DNA from: JAABRB01 sp041617635
Lineage (GTDB): Bacteria > Pseudomonadota > Gammaproteobacteria > Burkholderiales > SG8-39
Direction: 5' to 3'
NCBI GenBank assembly: GCA_041617635.1
Contig: JBFJOO010000003.1
Location: forward strand, 1 to 64,000
Length of the DNA stretch: 64,000 nt
Both the position numbers and the translations under genes were made by a program. Under the pieces are notes generated by a model. That model was given only the letters and a program-made list of their open reading frames with translations. It was not told the origin of the DNA and searched no databases. Every line of letters starts with the position of its first letter. The stretch's first letter is position 1. This document shows, in pieces, positions 63,867 to 64,000 of the stretch.

Positions 63867-64000
63867 GCGATCCGACGCGCCGTTTCGCAGAGCGGGGCTT
63901 CCCGATTCCCCGCTCACGCCTCGCATGGCGTTGATGTGGGCGTTGCACCAAGCGCGTTTGACCTGGCTCAAAGCAGTGGCGCTTGGCGCGCTCCAGAATC

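Noticed and set aside
63867..64000. Terminal 134 bp
   Set aside because: Scanned for a gene end, terminator or tRNA; nothing convincing was found.

Overview
The window is a GC-rich bacterial chromosome segment. A DUF3460 gene (a family I know mainly from Betaproteobacteria), PEP-CTERM exported proteins, PaaX/PaaK/PaaG and a LexA-ImuA-ImuB-DnaE2 mutagenesis set together suggest a betaproteobacterium, probably Burkholderiales-like and perhaps uncultured. This placement is inference from gene content. No rRNA, tRNA, CRISPR array, phage or intact insertion sequence was seen.

Layout. 0-7.6 kb: the end of a CHRD-type PEP-CTERM protein, a saccharopine dehydrogenase/ALDH7 pair, a decayed patch (IS3 transposase tail, nuclease fragment, orphan PEP-CTERM tail), a lamin-tail-domain PEP-CTERM protein, a membrane-anchored TAXI protein and small proteins. 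7.8-16.3 kb: oxidative and catabolic enzymes (2-oxoglutarate oxygenase, class II glutamine amidotransferase, flavin monooxygenase, MFS carrier, haloalkane dehalogenase, ThDP enzyme). 16.3-21.5 kb: an exported isoaspartyl methyltransferase and a small phenylacetate module paaG-paaK-paaX. 21.7-28.4 kb: an EF-G-like GTPase, a MrfA/MrfB-type helicase-nuclease pair and an MDR reductase. 28.5-37.5 kb: six overlapping genes, hsp20-lon-polX-ABC ATPase-FtsX permease-HlyD adaptor. 37.8-39.9 kb: two proteins of unknown function.

40.0-52.7 kb is the most coherent block and reads as neutral-lipid and granule metabolism. It holds a Tat-signal protein, a GMC alcohol dehydrogenase and a membrane-anchored lipase. 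These are followed by an alcohol-forming fatty acyl-CoA reductase of the two-domain Marinobacter type, a phasin, a patatin lipase, a TetR regulator, a TPR protein, a WS/DGAT wax ester synthase, an acyl-CoA-binding protein, a PHA-system protein and a cyclopropane fatty acid synthase. Together they could make wax esters (acyl-CoA to fatty alcohol to ester), coat the granules, and later hydrolyse the esters and reoxidise the alcohol.

52.7-60.2 kb is an SOS mutagenesis locus: a Myb/SANT-like small protein, a 65-aa protein, lexA, imuA, imuB and dnaE2. A secreted fasciclin-domain gene with its own promoter region and terminator sits between imuB and dnaE2. The same 12-base LexA-like core lies upstream of both the lexA operon and dnaE2. 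60.3-64 kb holds DUF3460, a TPR protein, an SDR, a divergent crotonase and a fumarylacetoacetate-hydrolase-family enzyme. The last two are separated by a 60-bp exact direct repeat that creates a small upstream reading frame.
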